Shown piece after piece: positions 3,922-5,909 of a stretch of DNA of 5,909 bases. The position numbers and the translations under genes are program-made. The DNA is from Caryophanales bacterium UBA3935 (GTDB lineage: Bacteria > Bacillota_I > Bacilli_A > ML615J-28 > CAG-698), in NCBI GenBank assembly GCA_002385755.1, contig DGED01000055.1, positions 1-5,909 on the forward strand, written 5' to 3'. How positions within the stretch are numbered: the stretch's first letter is position 1; each line of letters starts with the position of its first letter. Below the pieces are notes generated by a model. The model searched no databases and was not told the DNA's origin. It was given only the letters and a program-made list of their open reading frames with translations.

Positions 3922-5909
3922 ATGAAACTTAAGTTTCCAAAGAAAATATTACTATCGCTATTGGCGGTCATTATTTTTGCGTTCCTGGTTTTTATATTGT
4001 TTCCGCGAAGCGAAACGGCGGTTCCGGCGCTTGTCCGCTACGAGGCGGCCGCCATGCCCGGGTCTTTCGCCGAATACCGCGCTTCGCGCGACGCGGGCGA
4101 GGCTTCGGGCGAAAGCCATGCGGTCGCCGCCGGCGATTTTATTCTCGCCGCGGGGGAAAGCCTTGAGGGCGATTATTATTACTGGCGAAACGACGTCGCG
4201 ATCGAGTTTGACGTCGATGTCGCGAGCGCTGGTTGGTACGTCGTTTATTTCACATACCAGCCGCGCGGGGAGTCTTATCTTCCCTCCGAGCTCGCTCTTT
4301 TCCTGAACGGGGAGATTCCTTACGCGGAAGCCGGGAGCATCAGCCTAGATAATTTATGGCAAGACGAGGCGGGCGAGGTCGCCGTCGACCGCTACGGCAA
4401 TGACGTCGCTTTCCGGCAAGAGCCGTTTTACAAATGGATTACCGTCCCGCTCGTCGATTCCGGGCGGATGTATCTGTCCGGGTTGAAGTTTTATCTCGAG
4501 GCGGGGGCGAACCGTTTTAAGGCGGAAAAAAGAAGCGGCGAGTTTTATTTAAAAGAGATAACCGTGGCGTCGGAATCCGAAGCTCCCGCGTACGCGGATT
4601 ATCTTAATACGCGCGTCGCCCCGGAAGGCGAGGGCGTTACGCGGGTCGAGGCGGAGAACACCGCGTACAAGAACTCCTCGGGAATAATTCGCGGCGCGAC
4701 TCGCGATGTCGGCGTTCTGCCTTTTTCGGCGACGAAGCTGAAACTTAATATTCTGGGGGATAATTCCTTTCATACCCCGGGGGAGGCCGCGACCTGGATC
4801 GCAGACGTTCCCGCGCCGGGATATTACTGCCTCACATTTAAGGTCAGGCATGACCTGCAATACGCGACGTCCTATCGCGGCATCTTAATCAACGGCCGAA
4901 CGCCTTTCCGCGAGGCGTACGCCATCCCGTTTTCTTACCGGCGCGGCTGGCAAAACGTTACTCTCGCCGACGCGGGCGGCGAGCCTTACCGCTTTTATCT
5001 CGAGCCGGGCGACGAGATTACGATGGTCGTGAACGGCGACCCCTTCACCGATATTTCCCTTGACCTCCGCCGCATCGCCACCGAAATCACCGAGCTAGGC
5101 CTTGACGTTACGAAGCTCACCCATAACAATGTCGACAAGGGAATCGACTGGGACATGATCGAGTATTTTCCCGACCTGCCGGAGAAACTCTCCGGATGGG
5201 TCCGCGGAATCGAGGGTATAAAAGACGCTTTGATTAAACTCTACGGATTTAAGCGCAAGGCTTATATTATCCAGGATCTTAACGTCGCGATCGATAAAAT
5301 CAAGAAGATTGAAAAAGACATCGACGAGCTGCCGCGACGGCTATCCCTGCTATCGCAAGGGCCGGCGAGCGCCGCTCAGCTTCTCGCCAATCATGTCGAC
5401 GGGGTGAGGGAACAGCCGCTCCTAATCGACGCCTTTTATATTCATGAAAAGAATGCTTCCTTGCCGCGCGCCAACGGGACCTTTTTCCGAAAAGCCTGGG
5501 TAAATATCCGCCGCTTTTTCCAAACTTTCTTTTACCGCCCCAATCGGGCGGGGCGCGACGAGGTCGTCGTATGGGTCAACCGTTCCCGACCGTATGTCGA
5601 TTTAATCCAGAAATTCTCCGACGACGTTTTTACCCGCGAAACGGGAATCAAGGTCAAAGTCACGCATATCAATAACGACAGCAAACTAATTCTCGCCAAT
5701 TCGGCGGGCCGCGGTCCCGACGTCGCCCTCGGCGTTTCGGCTTGGATTCCGCACGAATACGGGATGCGGGGGATGCTAGCCGATCTCACCGCTTTTCCCG
5801 ATTTTCGCGCGGCGATAGAAGTCTTTCATCCCGAACAGCTCGTGCCGATGATCTACGACGAAAAACTCTTCGGTCTGCCGGAGACGGAAAATTTCTACGT
5901 GCTTTTATA
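3922..5909 (+). CDS. Giant modular extracellular solute-binding protein, 3' end truncated by window
   Basis: An uninterrupted frame of 662 codons runs off the window with no stop. Residues 9-27 (ILLSLLAVIIFAFLVFILF) form one hydrophobic segment after MKLKFPKK. No cysteine follows until C303, so there is no lipobox and the protein is probably held by an N-terminal membrane helix or an uncleaved signal. Residues 40-214 and 242-372 look like two related beta-sandwich, carbohydrate-binding-like modules; the second opens with VEAEN, as many CBM6/35-type folds do. Residues 380-500 are mostly helical, with a likely coiled-coil stretch near 452-475, followed by EQPLLIDAFYI (497-507). From about 546 (DEVVVWVNRSRPYVDLIQKF, TGIKVKVTHIN, GPDVALGVSAWIPHEYGMRGMLADL, FGLPETENFYVLL) it is the N-terminal part of a family 1 binding domain. 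From memory it resembles binding proteins of about 950-1000 residues in Paenibacillus-like genomes, so roughly 300 residues are missing. It likely serves the same importer as the preceding lipoprotein or a second one. Confidence 0.85.
   Translation, partial: MKLKFPKKILLSLLAVIIFAFLVFILFPRSETAVPALVRYEAAAMPGSFAEYRASRDAGEASGESHAVAAGDFILAAGESLEGDYYYWRNDVAIEFDVDVASAGWYVVYFTYQPRGESYLPSELALFLNGEIPYAEAGSISLDNLWQDEAGEVAVDRYGNDVAFRQEPFYKWITVPLVDSGRMYLSGLKFYLEAGANRFKAEKRSGEFYLKEITVASESEAPAYADYLNTRVAPEGEGVTRVEAENTAYKNSSGIIRGATRDVGVLPFSATKLKLNILGDNSFHTPGEAATWIADVPAPGYYCLTFKVRHDLQYATSYRGILINGRTPFREAYAIPFSYRRGWQNVTLADAGGEPYRFYLEPGDEITMVVNGDPFTDISLDLRRIATEITELGLDVTKLTHNNVDKGIDWDMIEYFPDLPEKLSGWVRGIEGIKDALIKLYGFKRKAYIIQDLNVAIDKIKKIEKDIDELPRRLSLLSQGPASAAQLLANHVDGVREQPLLIDAFYIHEKNASLPRANGTFFRKAWVNIRRFFQTFFYRPNRAGRDEVVVWVNRSRPYVDLIQKFSDDVFTRETGIKVKVTHINNDSKLILANSAGRGPDVALGVSAWIPHEYGMRGMLADLTAFPDFRAAIEVFHPEQLVPMIYDEKLFGLPETENFYVLL
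4039..4563 (+). repeat. Beta-sandwich module 1 of the giant binding protein (diverged internal repeat)
   Basis: This segment encodes residues 40-214. It contains AGWYVVYFTYQ (103-113), ALFLNGEIPYAEA (125-137) and LKFYLEAG (188-195), which correspond in order and spacing to PGYYCLTFKVR, GILINGRTPFREA and YRFYLEPG in module 2. Module 1 also has an insertion with DNLWQDEAGEVAVDRYGND (143-161), absent from module 2. The similarity is at the protein level only. Confidence 0.5.
4645..5037 (+). repeat. Beta-sandwich module 2 of the giant binding protein (diverged internal repeat)
   Basis: This segment encodes residues 242-372. It starts with VEAEN and carries PGYYCLTFKVR (299-309), GILINGRTPFREA (320-332) and YRFYLEPG (356-363), matching module 1. 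The distance from the AG/PG turn to the NG turn is 25 residues in module 1 and 24 in module 2. A carbohydrate-binding or dimer-forming role is possible but not shown. Confidence 0.5.

Noticed and set aside
3977..4306. 109-codon + strand open frame in another frame inside the giant binding-protein gene
   Set aside because: It is rich in Arg, Ala and Ser from out-of-frame reading and sits within a 662-codon frame with clear domain motifs.
1..5909. CRISPR arrays, tRNA/rRNA genes, insertion sequences or phage genes
   Set aside because: No spaced direct repeats, cloverleaf or rRNA-like sequence, transposase motifs or terminal inverted repeats were seen on either strand.

Overview
The window looks like a carbohydrate-uptake operon, all on the + strand. 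It probably comes from a Bacillota-type (Gram-positive) bacterium. The reasons are strong AAGGAG/AGGAGG ribosome-binding sites, a lipoprotein-type family 1 solute-binding protein, a LacI-family regulator, and a very long modular solute-binding protein of a kind I associate with Paenibacillus and relatives. Base composition is mixed, by eye about half GC or slightly above. The taxonomic call is an inference, and I do not recognise the species.

Layout: 2-73 is the last 23 codons of an upstream gene that starts outside the window. 74-200 is intergenic and holds two GC-rich hairpins but no convincing promoter. 201-1460 encodes a 419-residue glucoamylase-like glycoside hydrolase (PF10091 type, closest to GH144 endo-beta-1,2-glucanases) with no signal peptide. 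1447-2415 encodes a LacI-family repressor whose start overlaps the end of the hydrolase gene. 2446-3870 encodes a conventional 474-residue sugar-binding lipoprotein of an ABC importer. A C(UUCG)G hairpin lies at 3873-3902. 3922-5909 is a long open frame without a stop (662 codons, cut by the window end). It encodes a membrane-anchored giant solute-binding protein with two beta-sandwich modules, a helical linker and the first quarter or so of a family 1 binding domain.

How they may work together (inference): one or both binding proteins would capture an oligosaccharide outside the cell. Permease genes, expected downstream but not visible here, would import it. The cytoplasmic hydrolase would cut it, and the LacI protein would sense the sugar and control the operon. 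The hydrolase family points to beta-1,2-glucan or sophoro-oligosaccharides as the substrate, but neither the enzyme specificity nor the ligand can be proved from sequence alone.

The most notable items are the giant binding protein with an apparent internal duplication, its pairing with an ordinary binding lipoprotein in one operon, and the very stable hairpin between the two binding-protein genes.
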